From Candidatus Tectimicrobiota bacterium (lineage in GTDB: Bacteria > JACPUC01): 64,000 bases of DNA. How positions within the stretch are numbered: the first letter of the stretch is position 1; each line of letters begins with the position of its first letter. The notes under the pieces are model-generated. The model was not told the origin of the DNA. It searched no databases and saw only the letters and a list, made by a program, of their open reading frames with translations. Where the stretch lies: assembly GCA_016192455.1 (NCBI GenBank), contig JACPUC010000007.1, positions 132,720-196,719 on the forward strand. Direction: 5' to 3'. The position numbers were made by a program, and so were the translations under genes. This document shows positions 1 through 9,038 of the stretch, piece after piece.

Positions 1-1
1 G

Positions 2-409
2 GATAACCGCGAGGCCTCGATCCGCATCCCCTCGAAGTACCGGCAACGCGAGATGGAGAGCACGAACCTCGAGCTGAAGCCGGTCGATTCCAGCTCGAAC
101 CCCTACCTGGCGCTTGGCGGGGTTCTCGCCTGCGGCCTCGATGGCGTGGCGCGCCGCCTGCCCCTGGGCGAGCCCGCGCGGCAGGACCCAGATGCGCTGC
201 CGCCCGAGGAGCGCCGACGCCTCGGCATCAGCCGCTACCCGCTGAACCTCGCCGAGGCCCTTGCCGCCCTGGAGGCCGATGCCGTGCTCCGCGACGCCCT
301 TGGCGCTGCCCTGCACCGTGAGTACCTGATCGTCAAGCAGGCGGAGTGGAAGGCCCTGAGCGAGATGGATGAAGCCTCGGAGATTGCCGCGCACTTCTAC
401 AAGTATTGA
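2..409 (+). CDS. Glutamine synthetase family protein, C-terminal part (5' end outside window)
   Basis: This is the last 135 codons of a protein whose start lies before the window. The motif NREASIRIPS followed by NPYLALGGVLACGLDG is the C-terminal signature of the glutamine synthetase catalytic domain, where the family carries substrate-binding Arg residues and the NPYLA helix. Enzymes of this fold ligate ammonia or an amine to the gamma-carboxyl of glutamate using ATP. The tail ends in a helix with an HREYLIVKQAEW segment, as in the GlnA3/FluG/gamma-glutamylamide synthetase branch rather than housekeeping GlnA. The next gene encodes an amidohydrolase like the N-terminal half of fungal FluG, which supports a gamma-glutamyl-amine role over nitrogen assimilation. 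The exact substrate cannot be read from this fragment. Confidence 0.85.
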   Translation, partial: DNREASIRIPSKYRQREMESTNLELKPVDSSSNPYLALGGVLACGLDGVARRLPLGEPARQDPDALPPEERRRLGISRYPLNLAEALAALEADAVLRDALGAALHREYLIVKQAEWKALSEMDEASEIAAHFYKY

Positions 410-540
410 GCCGCTCGACCCTCCGGCGCCTCGAGCCTGAACTGCGAGGTGTTGAGCGTGCGGGCGGCATGGCCGTCAGGAGCCGCCCGACCACCAGAGG
501 CTGGGGGTGCGGCGTTGCCCCCGCTTTCCAGTTGCGCTCC

Positions 541-1695
541 ATGCCCCTCGATCTCTCTCCCCTGCCGCTGATCGACGCGCACTGCCACAGCCTTCTCCGC
601 GACTTCACCCAGCTCGACGAGGCGGCGTTCCTCGGCCACTTCAGCGAATCGAGCGATCCTCAGCAGCTCCTCCACCACGTGCCGCACAGCCTCTTCTGGC
701 ACGGCGCGCAGCGACTCCTCTCCTCCCTCCACGGCTGCGCGCCGGAGCTGCCGGCGCTCCTCGAAGCGCGCCGCAAGACGGCGCCGGCCGAGCTCATTAC
801 TCGGCTGCTCAGCGGTCAGGGGTATCAGGCGATGCTCGTCGATCGCGCCTATCCGCCGCACGGCCTTCCCCTGGAAGAGCTCCAGGCGCTCCTCCCCGCG
901 CGGCTCTACGAGGTGGTGCGCATCGAAGCCGTCGCCGAGGAACTGTTGCCGCAAACCTCCGGCTTGCGCGCCTTGCAGCGCGCCTTCGGGGAGGCCCTGC
1001 GGCGCGCCGTCGAGGCCGGCGCGGTGGCGTTCAAGAGCATCATCGCCTACCGTGCCGGCCTGCGCCTCGACGCGCCGTCGGAGAGCAAGGCGCGGGCCGC
1101 GTACAAGCGCGAGATTGAGGCGGCCGAGCAGAGCGGCAGGGTGCGTCTCCAGGAGGCCCCCCTACTTGCCATCCTGCTGCGCCAGGCCCTCGAGATCGCG
1201 GCGGAGCATGGCTTGCCGTTCCAGTTCCACACCGGCTTTGGAGATCAGGACCTCGACCTGCGGCTCGCCGATCCGCTCCACCTGCGGCCGATCCTCCGCG
1301 ACCCCGGCCTCGCCGGCGTGCCGATCGTGCTCCTCCACGCCGGCTACCCCTACGTGCGTCAGGCCGGCTACCTGGCGAGCACCTACCCGCAGGTGTACGT
1401 CGACTGGTCCCTTGCGGCGCCCTTCCTGCACCTGGGGCTCGAGCCCCTGCTGGCAAGCCTGCTGGAGCTGGCGCCGTTTTCCAAGCTCCTCTTCGGCTCC
1501 GACGCGCATGGCATCCCGGAGCACTGGTTGCTGGCGGCGCGCTGGAGCAAACGCGCCCTTGGGCAGGTGCTCAACCGCTACGTTGAGCGCGGCTGGTTGA
1601 GCACCAGCCAGGCCTCTGACGCCGCGCACCTCATGCTCTGGAAAAACGCCGCCATCCTCTTCCGCCTGCCGTCGAGTCCGTCAGCGCGCGGCTGA
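541..1695 (+). CDS. Amidohydrolase (amidohydrolase-2 / FluG N-domain-like)
   Basis: A 384-residue TIM-barrel metal-dependent hydrolase. Metal-ligand motifs are in family order: DAHCH (His14, His16) at the start of strand 1, FHTGFGD (His230), LLHAGYP (His266) and FGSDAHG (Asp321, His323) near the C terminus. The ATG at 541 was chosen because it leaves the usual short lead before the first HxH. The frame is open back to a TTG at 406, but that extension is Arg-rich and resembles no domain. It follows the glutamine synthetase-like gene after 131 bases. FluG fuses these two domains in one chain, so the pair may act on the same gamma-glutamyl or amide compound. The substrate is not identifiable. 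Confidence 0.88.
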   Translation: MPLDLSPLPLIDAHCHSLLRDFTQLDEAAFLGHFSESSDPQQLLHHVPHSLFWHGAQRLLSSLHGCAPELPALLEARRKTAPAELITRLLSGQGYQAMLVDRAYPPHGLPLEELQALLPARLYEVVRIEAVAEELLPQTSGLRALQRAFGEALRRAVEAGAVAFKSIIAYRAGLRLDAPSESKARAAYKREIEAAEQSGRVRLQEAPLLAILLRQALEIAAEHGLPFQFHTGFGDQDLDLRLADPLHLRPILRDPGLAGVPIVLLHAGYPYVRQAGYLASTYPQVYVDWSLAAPFLHLGLEPLLASLLELAPFSKLLFGSDAHGIPEHWLLAARWSKRALGQVLNRYVERGWLSTSQASDAAHLMLWKNAAILFRLPSSPSARG

Positions 1696-2222
1696 GATGC
1701 CGCTCCGCGGCCCACGCGACGTCCCAGAGACCCGCCCGCGACGCTTGCCGGCGCTTCGGCGGCGCCTGGGGGGGCCGCGCGGCGGGCTGGGAGGAGACTG
1801 CGGCGGCGACAGCACGCTGCGGGGCGCCGCTGGAGAGCCGAGAAAATAATGTGAATACTGTAACGAGGCAGGAGCTTGGTAGTCTAATATAGACCGTAGG
1901 TGTGCGGCGAGGGTCCCGAAGAAGTTTGCGGCAGGGCGCGGAATTGGCCATACTGTGGCGCAGTCGAGTGCGGCTCCTGCCAACGGGCGCGAAGGCCAGA
2001 GAGCGGTAAGCTCTCTGTCTGCGTTCGGGGCGGCTGGCCGAGGGGCACGTCATGGCGCCGCCCGGATGTTCTCCTGGCGACAGCCGCGCCTGTCCTCTTA
2101 CCATCACCTCATGTGCCAGCTCTCGCAGTTACCAGTCTCACGATCGCAGAGGCGCGGGGACGCGTAAGGGTCTTGTTGTGAGAGGGAGAGGAGGGAGGGA
2201 GCGGGCCCTCCGAGGAGGTCGC
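1696..2222. other. Intergenic region upstream of the DUF4175-MoxR-VWA operon
   Basis: About 530 bases without a convincing gene. Base composition drops to AT-richer sequence around 1840-1900, which includes a TAATAT hexamer (1885-1890) that could be a -10 box, but no good -35 lies at the right distance. A purine-rich stretch ending in GAGGAGG (2212-2218) is the ribosome binding site of the next gene. An upstream extension of that gene's frame (from 2052) is Arg/Ser-rich and is considered non-coding. Confidence 0.5.
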
Positions 2223-5200
2223 ATGCAACCACCGAGCCGTGCGTATCCCTCTGATTTTCAAGCGGTGCGCGGCTACTTCACGCAGCTTGCGCGGCGCCTT
2301 CGTAGGCTTGCCGGGCTGCACGTGCTCCTCCTCGCCCTCCTCGGCGCGGCAGCCCTGATCCTCCTTGGTCCGGCCGCCGCCACCCTCAAGCACCTTTTCC
2401 CCTGGGCCCCGCTGTTCTATGCCGGTCTCGGCCTCCTCCTCGCCGGCGCCTTTCTCGTCCAAGCCTTCCGCTGGTTGCTGCGACACTGGCGAGCGGAAGA
2501 CCTCGCCCTGCGGTTGGAACAGCTCTACCCCGGCCTGCGCAACGACGCCATCAGCTCGCTGCAGCTCGAAGCCTACACACAGCCCGCGCCGGAAGAGGCG
2601 GGGAGTGCAGCGGCCCCCGCCCGTCCCGCGGACGGGGAGGCCGAACCGCGTGCCGGCCGCCGGGGCGCGGCACGGCGCGGCAGCGTCTCCACCAGCCTCA
2701 TCCACGCTCTCCAACGCGCCACGCGCCGAAAGCTCGAGGCGATCGACGCCCAGGTGCTCGTCCCCATCCGCAACCTCAAGTGGCTCAGCGTCGCCTGCGC
2801 GCTGGGTCTGGCCGCGCTGCTCGTGACGCTGGCGATGCAGCCGCAGACGCTGCGCCTGGCGACGGAACACCTCTTTCACCCCCTTGCCAGCATGCCGCCG
2901 CGCCATTTCACCATCACTATGGAGCCGGGCGACCGCCAGGTGGCGCGGGGGCAGGCCGTCACCCTCACCGCCCAAGCCCATGAGCGCCAGCCCGCCAGCA
3001 TGCGCCTTGCCTTGCGCTTTGCCGACGGCAGCCGCCGCGAGATGGTGATGCAAGCCGCCGCCGCATCCGGGGCTGACGCCGCCGCGATCGACCCGCAACG
3101 CGGCGGTCGCTTCACGCACACCCTGGCGCGGGTTCAGCAGTCGTTCCGCTACCGCGCCGCCTCCGGCGTTTCCCAGTCGGAGGAGCACGCCATCACCGCG
3201 GTGGACCCGCCGCACCTCGGCAACGTGCGGGTGAGCTACGTCTTCCCGAAGTACACCGGTCTGGCGCCGAAGGCGGAGGTGCCGAGCGGCCACATCCAGG
3301 CCCTGGTGGGCTCGGAAATCACCATCCACTTCGACGCCGACAAGGAGCTGCAAAACGGCAAGCTCGCCTTTGACGATGGCTCGGAGGTACTCCTCGAGGT
3401 CCAGAGGGAGGCCCAAGCGAGCGACAGGCCGGCGAACGAGGCCAAAGCTCCGGCGGTGGACTCCTTCCGGGGGATGAGCGTCACCGGCGTCTTCATCCTG
3501 ACGCGCAGCGGCACCTATCGGGCCGAGGTCACCGACACCCTCGGTTTCCGCAATCCCGAGCCGGTGGTCTACTCGATGAAGGCGGTTCCCGACGCCTCCC
3601 CGCAGGTGGAGATTCTCGAGCCGGCCACCGATCTCGTAGTCGACGAAGGGCAGAACCTGAACCTCGTCTTTCTGGCTCGAGATGATTTCGGCATCAGCCA
3701 GGCCACGCTCGTCTACCACAAGGGAAACAAGGAGGCGCAGCGCCTCCCTGTCGAGACGCTGCGCGAGCGCAAGACCCTCTACAAGAGCTCGTATACGTGG
3801 TCCCTGGCTGGTCTCGGCTTGGAGGCCGGTGAAGAGATCACCTACTTCCTCGAAGTGGAAGACAACGACATCATCTCCGGCCCCAAGAAAGGTGTCTCGA
3901 AGACCTACCGGCTGACGCTGCGCAGTCGCGAGGCGGTCCACGAGGAAGCGCAGAAGAGCCAGGAGGAGATCACCAACGAGCTCCTCGATCTCCTTGCCGA
4001 GCAGCTCGAGATGCAGGCCGACACGGAGAAGCTCGCGACCCAGGCGTTGCCGCGAAGCCTCGATGAGGCCGAGCCGTATCGCAACCTCCTGGAGCGCGAT
4101 GCAAGACTCCAGGAGCGCGTCGACCGCCTGAGCCAGAAGGTGTCCGAAGCGCAGCAGCGCATCCAGCAGGACCCCCTCAATAACTACGGGGCTTACCTGG
4201 ATATGAACACCCTGCGGCAGAACCTCCAGTACCTGCGCCAGACGTTGCAGCCGCAGGCCTCCAAGGCCCTCGAAGGTCTCAGCAGCCGCGAACCGCCGCC
4301 CTCTCCGAGCTCCGAGCCGCAGGGGCTGCCGGAAGAGCTGCAGCGGCGCGCCAGCCGGCCGGATGCCCGGGCGGGATCGCCCCCCCAGCCCGAGCGCCGC
4401 TCCGATCAAGCCTTTGAGTCGCGCCTCAACGATCTCCTGTCGCAGCAGGAGCAGGTGACCTCCGAGATCGAGCGCCTCAGCTCCTTCAGCGAGGAGATGC
4501 AGCAGCGGCAGCAGATGTCCGATCTCGGCAACCTCGGCAAGCAGCTCACCAACCTCCAGAACCGGCTCCTCGATCGTCTCGACGCCATGCAGAAGGGCAT
4601 GGACGCGGCCGCTCGCGGCGCCCTCGAGAAGGAGCTGCAGCAGGTCCAGGACCTCATGGCGAAGCTCAGCGAGGCGCTGCGCAAGCTGCCCAGCCAGCTT
4701 CCCGACGAGTTCCTCAACCAAGCCAACGTCAAGGAGCTTGGCCTCGACCAGATTCAGCAGGGGCTCGACGAGGTGCGGCGCAAGCTCGCCGAGGGAGACC
4801 TGGAGGGGGCGCGCCAGGCACTCGAGCGCATGATGCAGAAGCTCTCGCAGATGCTCGCCATGCTGCAGAACGCCCAGCAGATGGCGGAGCGGAATGCCAT
4901 GGGCGGCATGCAGAACTCGGCGCAACGCTCCTCCAGCGAGATGGAGGAGATCATCAAGGAGCAGGGCGACATCCTGCAGCTCACCCAGGCAGTCGAGAAG
5001 GCGCTTGCCGGGCGACTCATGGAGGCGCAGAAGGAGGCGCTTGAGCGCCTTGTCCCGAAGACGAAGGCGCAGCTCGAGGCCCTCCGCAACATCAACCGCA
5101 ATGCCTGGCGGGATAGCACGCTCGACCCCAGCTTGCAAATCTGGAGTTTCGACCAGTTCAACGCGGTCGATAAAGCCGTCACCTCGATGAAGGAGAGCCT

Positions 5201-5975
5201 CGACAATCGCCGCATCGCCGAGTTCGCCGAGCAGGCGCGGGCGGCGCTCGAGGAGTTTGAGCAGCTCGGGCGCGCCGCCGAGGCCGAGCCGCGCCCGCCG
5301 CTGCGCGACGATCCGCTGGAGCCGATGCGCCGTCGCGCCAGCGTGGCGCAGCGCACCCTGAAGGAAATCCTGCAGGCCCTCGAGGGTCTGGAGGTTTCGC
5401 CGCGACGCCTCCTGAGCGAGGCGGAGCTCCAGGCTCTCGAAAAGCTCACGGGCCGCGAAGGCGACCTGCGGGAGCGCACCGAGCGCTTCCACGAACGCCT
5501 GCGCGAGATCGCCAAACTCCTGCCGTTCCTGCCGCAGGAAGTGGTGGATCAGATCGGCGCCGCGGTTCCCAACATGGCCGCGGCAACCAAGGAACTCTCC
5601 CACCAGCGCCCCCGCCAGGCCGCCGTGCAGGAGACGGAGGCGCTGCGGCATCTCTTGCAAAGCCAGCAGAGCCTGCAGCAAGCGCTCCAGCAGATGGCGC
5701 AGCGGGGAACCATGGGTGGCATGGCGATGCCGCTCATCCTGCAGTCCCGGGCGCAGCCGCTCCTCCCCGGCATGCCGAACATGCCGCCCATGCAGCCGGG
5801 ACAGCTCCAGGAGGGGGTGATGGGGGTGAACCGCGAGAACTTCCGGCTGCCGCAAGCGGGGGAGTACCAAGTGCCGAAGGTCTTCCGCGAGGAGATCATG
5901 GAGGCGCTGAAAGAGGGAGTCCCCGAAAGCTTCCGCGAGCAGGTGGAGCAGTACTACCAGAACCTCGTCGAGTGA
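2223..5975 (+). CDS. DUF4175-family membrane protein with long coiled-coil region
   Basis: A 1250-residue protein. Hydrophobic segments lie at about residues 31-53 and 60-84, with a third at about 180-203 (after VPIRNLKWL). An extracytoplasmic beta-rich part follows (roughly 220-560). A very long Gln/Glu/Leu/Arg-rich helical region (about 570-1170) is predicted to form coiled coils, and the tail is Met/Pro/Gln-rich. This is the DUF4175 architecture, which is found next to MoxR, DUF58, BatA-like and DUF4159 genes. Here it is the first gene of that operon. The start is fixed by GAGGAGG four bases upstream of the ATG at 2223. It may act as a large envelope-spanning scaffold for the ATPase/VWA partners, but that is inference; no enzymatic motif was seen. 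Confidence 0.8.
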   Translation: MQPPSRAYPSDFQAVRGYFTQLARRLRRLAGLHVLLLALLGAAALILLGPAAATLKHLFPWAPLFYAGLGLLLAGAFLVQAFRWLLRHWRAEDLALRLEQLYPGLRNDAISSLQLEAYTQPAPEEAGSAAAPARPADGEAEPRAGRRGAARRGSVSTSLIHALQRATRRKLEAIDAQVLVPIRNLKWLSVACALGLAALLVTLAMQPQTLRLATEHLFHPLASMPPRHFTITMEPGDRQVARGQAVTLTAQAHERQPASMRLALRFADGSRREMVMQAAAASGADAAAIDPQRGGRFTHTLARVQQSFRYRAASGVSQSEEHAITAVDPPHLGNVRVSYVFPKYTGLAPKAEVPSGHIQALVGSEITIHFDADKELQNGKLAFDDGSEVLLEVQREAQASDRPANEAKAPAVDSFRGMSVTGVFILTRSGTYRAEVTDTLGFRNPEPVVYSMKAVPDASPQVEILEPATDLVVDEGQNLNLVFLARDDFGISQATLVYHKGNKEAQRLPVETLRERKTLYKSSYTWSLAGLGLEAGEEITYFLEVEDNDIISGPKKGVSKTYRLTLRSREAVHEEAQKSQEEITNELLDLLAEQLEMQADTEKLATQALPRSLDEAEPYRNLLERDARLQERVDRLSQKVSEAQQRIQQDPLNNYGAYLDMNTLRQNLQYLRQTLQPQASKALEGLSSREPPPSPSSEPQGLPEELQRRASRPDARAGSPPQPERRSDQAFESRLNDLLSQQEQVTSEIERLSSFSEEMQQRQQMSDLGNLGKQLTNLQNRLLDRLDAMQKGMDAAARGALEKELQQVQDLMAKLSEALRKLPSQLPDEFLNQANVKELGLDQIQQGLDEVRRKLAEGDLEGARQALERMMQKLSQMLAMLQNAQQMAERNAMGGMQNSAQRSSSEMEEIIKEQGDILQLTQAVEKALAGRLMEAQKEALERLVPKTKAQLEALRNINRNAWRDSTLDPSLQIWSFDQFNAVDKAVTSMKESLDNRRIAEFAEQARAALEEFEQLGRAAEAEPRPPLRDDPLEPMRRRASVAQRTLKEILQALEGLEVSPRRLLSEAELQALEKLTGREGDLRERTERFHERLREIAKLLPFLPQEVVDQIGAAVPNMAAATKELSHQRPRQAAVQETEALRHLLQSQQSLQQALQQMAQRGTMGGMAMPLILQSRAQPLLPGMPNMPPMQPGQLQEGVMGVNRENFRLPQAGEYQVPKVFREEIMEALKEGVPESFREQVEQYYQNLVE

Positions 5976-6011
5976 TTCCCGAGCGAAACCGGCAATGACC
6001 GGCACGGCGTT

Positions 6012-6041
6012 GGGGTTGGGGTTGGCAGAGGAGGGGCGGGG
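6012..6041 (+). other. G-quadruplex-capable G-tract cluster
   Basis: Four GGGG tracts at 6012-6015, 6018-6021, 6033-6036 and 6038-6041, with loops of 2, 11 and 1 bases. They sit just after the DUF4175 gene and before the preferred start of the peptidase-MA gene (6127). In mRNA this could fold as a quadruplex and affect translation of the downstream gene. In a high-GC genome it may also be chance. Confidence 0.35.
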
Positions 6042-6126
6042 CGTGCGGACCGCGGTTCACTGGCGATCGGAACATGACGGGCATCGCAAGGGTCTCGTGG
6101 CCGGGCGGGATGCTGCGGCGGGCGGC

Positions 6127-7893
6127 ATGGCCTGCCTCGGCGACCGGCCAGGGTCTGCGTGGCCCCGCAGGCTGCTGCGCGATCGACTCCGCGGGCGGAC
6201 TGCCTGGGCGTTGATCTTCGTCGCGCTGGCGGCTGCCGTCGCCGGCTTTTCGGGGCCGGGACGCGCCTCCGTCCTTGCCGCCTCGGCACCTTCGGCCGCA
6301 CCTTCGGCGCCGGCGGGTTCGCCAGCAATCCCCGCGGAGGTCCTCCCTCCCCCGGCGCTGCCGCCCGGGGCGCGCGCCGCGCTCGACACGACGGAGCGCC
6401 GCCTCGAAGCCTGGGACTTGGCGGCCGCCCGAGAGGCCCTGAAGGAGGCCACAGCCGCGGCGCCGCGGCACCCGGAGACGCTCGTCATGCAGGCGCGCCT
6501 GGCCTTCTACGCCGGTGAGTACGAGCGCTCCGTGCAGCTCTTTGAGGAGGCGCTCGCGGCGGGGGAGAAGCGTGCCGAGATCGAGTCCTCGAAGGAGTTC
6601 GTGCGCGCCACGGGGGAGGCCACAAAATCCCTCACCCGGCGCGAGAGCAGGCACTTCATCCTGGCGCTGGATGAAGCGAGGGACGGCATCCTGGCCGAGT
6701 ACGCGCTCGACACGCTCGAACGCGCCCAGGCTGCGCTGGCGGCGATGCTGGGTTTCGAGCCGACGCAGAAGGTGCGGGTGGAGATTTTACCGGATCACCA
6801 GAGCTTCCACGCCGCCTCGAGCCTATCGGTGCGGGATATCGAGGTCATCGGCGCCATCGGCATCTGCAAGTTCAACAAGGTGATGCTGCTCACGCCGCGG
6901 GCCCTGGCGCGCGGCTACCGCTGGCTCGACGCCCTCGCCCATGAGTACGTGCACTACGTGATCGTGCGTCTGTCGAACAACCATGCGCCGATCTGGTTCC
7001 ACGAAGGGCTGGCGAAGTACGCCGAGGCCCTCTGGCGGCTGCCGGCGAGCAACTACCTGGCGCCGGTGAACCAGAACCTGCTGGCGCAGGCGAGCTCCGC
7101 CAACCGCTTCGTCGGCTTCGACCGCATGGAGCCCTCCCTGGTTGATCTCGATACCGCCCAGGAAGCGCAGCTCGCCTACGCCGAGAGCGCCTCGGCCATC
7201 GCCTACATCCTCGAGCGTTACGGCAACGCCGCCCTGCGCCAGGTGCTGGCCGCCATGCGCGAGCAGAAGGAGGAGGGCGCCGCCCCGGCGATTGCGCAGG
7301 TGCTCAAGGTTCCCTTTGAGCAGTTTCAACGCCAGTGGAAGGAGTACGTCGCGCAGCTCAAGTTGAAGCCGATTGAAGGGTTGGAGCTGCTGACGCTGAA
7401 GGTGAAGGGGAATGAGGGCACCGACGAGCGCCAGGAGCTGGCGGAGATCAAGTCGGCGGTGGCGCGCAACCACGTGCGTCTGGGGGACCGCCTGCGCGAC
7501 CGCGGTCGCAGCGGCGCGGCGCTGATCGAGTACCGCCGCGCCCTCAGCAAGAGCCCGTACTCCCCCCCCGTCATGGCGAAGCTGGCGCGCTCGCTGCTGC
7601 GGCACGGCAAGGTCGAGGAGGCGTCGGAGCTTCTGCAGCGAGGCGCGTCGCTCTACCCCGACTACGGGCCGCTCCACGTCAGCCTGGCGGACGCCTTGCA
7701 CCAGCGGCAGCGCTATGACGAGGCGGCCGAGCACTACCGCGAGGCGGTCGCCATCAACCCCTATGACCCGCTCATCCACCGCAACCTGGCGGTCATCGCG
7801 CGGCTGCAGGGCCGCAGCGACGAGCTGGCGCGCGAGGAGGCGGTGCTGCGCAAGCTCCTCGGCGGGTCGCCGGAGCGCCGCTCCAGCCCCTGA
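6127..7893 (+). CDS. Peptidase-MA-like gluzincin with TPR repeats, membrane-anchored or secreted
   Basis: A 588-residue protein with an N-terminal hydrophobic signal/anchor (WALIFVALAAAVAGF, about residues 27-41) followed by an Ala/Pro-rich linker. A TPR-like helical segment comes next, then a zinc-protease core with HEYVH (His272, Glu273, His276). The third-ligand glutamate is probably Glu293 in WFHEGLAKY. This is the gluzincin pattern of the peptidase-MA family. Two to three TPR-like repeats follow at about 460-570. The frame is open to an ATG at 5995; 6127 was preferred because it gives a normal signal N-region, but the longer form is possible. It lies between DUF4175 and MoxR in the same operon, so it may process an envelope substrate of that system. 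Catalytic residues look intact. Confidence 0.8.
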   Translation: MACLGDRPGSAWPRRLLRDRLRGRTAWALIFVALAAAVAGFSGPGRASVLAASAPSAAPSAPAGSPAIPAEVLPPPALPPGARAALDTTERRLEAWDLAAAREALKEATAAAPRHPETLVMQARLAFYAGEYERSVQLFEEALAAGEKRAEIESSKEFVRATGEATKSLTRRESRHFILALDEARDGILAEYALDTLERAQAALAAMLGFEPTQKVRVEILPDHQSFHAASSLSVRDIEVIGAIGICKFNKVMLLTPRALARGYRWLDALAHEYVHYVIVRLSNNHAPIWFHEGLAKYAEALWRLPASNYLAPVNQNLLAQASSANRFVGFDRMEPSLVDLDTAQEAQLAYAESASAIAYILERYGNAALRQVLAAMREQKEEGAAPAIAQVLKVPFEQFQRQWKEYVAQLKLKPIEGLELLTLKVKGNEGTDERQELAEIKSAVARNHVRLGDRLRDRGRSGAALIEYRRALSKSPYSPPVMAKLARSLLRHGKVEEASELLQRGASLYPDYGPLHVSLADALHQRQRYDEAAEHYREAVAINPYDPLIHRNLAVIARLQGRSDELAREEAVLRKLLGGSPERRSSP

Positions 7894-7956
7894 GATCAGC
7901 CGGAGACATGCGTCATCCCTTCAGTTCCCGAGCCTGACGGCAGCCGGAGAATCTCC

Positions 7957-9012
7957 ATGTACGACGAGACCACTGAGCCAACAATCCCTGACCTTGAGCC
8001 GACGGACGCGGACCTGGCCGCAGTGGCCGACCTGCATGGCAGGCGCGACGCCATCGTGCATGAGCTGCGCAAGGTGATCGTGGGGCAGGAGCAGATCATC
8101 AACGAGCTCCTCGTTGCCCTCTTCTGCCGCGGCCACTGCCTCCTCGTCGGCGTGCCCGGGCTGGCGAAGACCCTGCTCATCAACTCCCTGGCGAACATCC
8201 TCGACCTCACCTTCAACCGCATCCAGTTCACCCCCGACCTCATGCCGTCGGACATCACGGGCACCGATATCCTCGAGGAGCATCCCGAAACCGGCCAGCG
8301 CTCCTTCCGCTTCCTGAAGGGGCCGATCTTCACGAACATGTTGCTTGCCGACGAGATCAACCGCACGCCGCCGAAGACGCAGGCGGCCCTCCTGCAGGCC
8401 ATGCAGGAATACCGCGTGACGGCGGGAGGCCAGACGTACCCCCTCACCCTCCCCTTCTTCGTGCTGGCGACGCAGAACCCGATCGAACAGGAGGGGACCT
8501 ACCCCCTGCCCGAGGCGCAGCTTGACCGCTTCATGTTCCACATCGGGGTGGACTATCCCAGCTTTGACGAGGAGGTGGAGATCGTTGCCAGCACCACCTC
8601 GCAGTATGAGCCGCGGCTCCAGCACGCCCTCGATGCGCCGCGCATTCTCGATCTGCAACGCTTGATCCGCCGCGTGCCGGCGGCTCCCCACGTGGTGCAC
8701 TACGCGGTGCAGCTCGTGCGGCTGTCGCGGCCGAACGCCAGCGACGCGCCGCAGTTCGTGAAGGACTGGGTGAGCTGGGGCGCCGGGCCGCGGGCCTCGC
8801 AGTTCCTCATCCTGGGGAGCAAGGCGCGGGCCGTCTTGGACGGCCGCTTCGCCGCCTCCGTCGAGGACGTGCGCGTCCTCACCGTGCCGGTGCTGCGGCA
8901 CCGCGTGTTGACGAACTTCAACGCCGAGGCCGACGGCATTCAGTCCACCGACATCATCGAGCGCCTGCTCGAGGAGATGGAGCGCCGTGGCGCGGCGGCA
9001 CTCGCCGCCTAG
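7957..9012 (+). CDS. MoxR-family AAA+ ATPase
   Basis: A 351-residue AAA+ ATPase. Walker A is GVPGLAKT (65-72), Walker B LLADEINR (129-136), and the sensor-1 region ATQNPIEQEGTYPLPEAQ (171-188) is the hallmark of the MoxR branch. MoxR proteins act as chaperone-like remodelers working with VWA-domain partners, for example in metal insertion or complex assembly. A GGAGA lies upstream of the ATG at 7957. DUF58 follows 26 bases later and two VWA membrane proteins are downstream, the classic MoxR-VWA linkage. The protein has no membrane segment, so it is cytoplasmic. Confidence 0.95.
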   Translation: MYDETTEPTIPDLEPTDADLAAVADLHGRRDAIVHELRKVIVGQEQIINELLVALFCRGHCLLVGVPGLAKTLLINSLANILDLTFNRIQFTPDLMPSDITGTDILEEHPETGQRSFRFLKGPIFTNMLLADEINRTPPKTQAALLQAMQEYRVTAGGQTYPLTLPFFVLATQNPIEQEGTYPLPEAQLDRFMFHIGVDYPSFDEEVEIVASTTSQYEPRLQHALDAPRILDLQRLIRRVPAAPHVVHYAVQLVRLSRPNASDAPQFVKDWVSWGAGPRASQFLILGSKARAVLDGRFAASVEDVRVLTVPVLRHRVLTNFNAEADGIQSTDIIERLLEEMERRGAAALAA

Positions 9013-9038
9013 CCTCGCTGCCGCGCCGTGAGGCACCT

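Noticed and set aside
2109-6005. A 1298-codon open frame on the minus strand opposite the DUF4175 gene.
   Set aside because: It is a composition shadow: the plus strand has a clear ribosome binding site, transmembrane helices and family features, and the antisense translation is Leu/Arg/His-rich without domain character.
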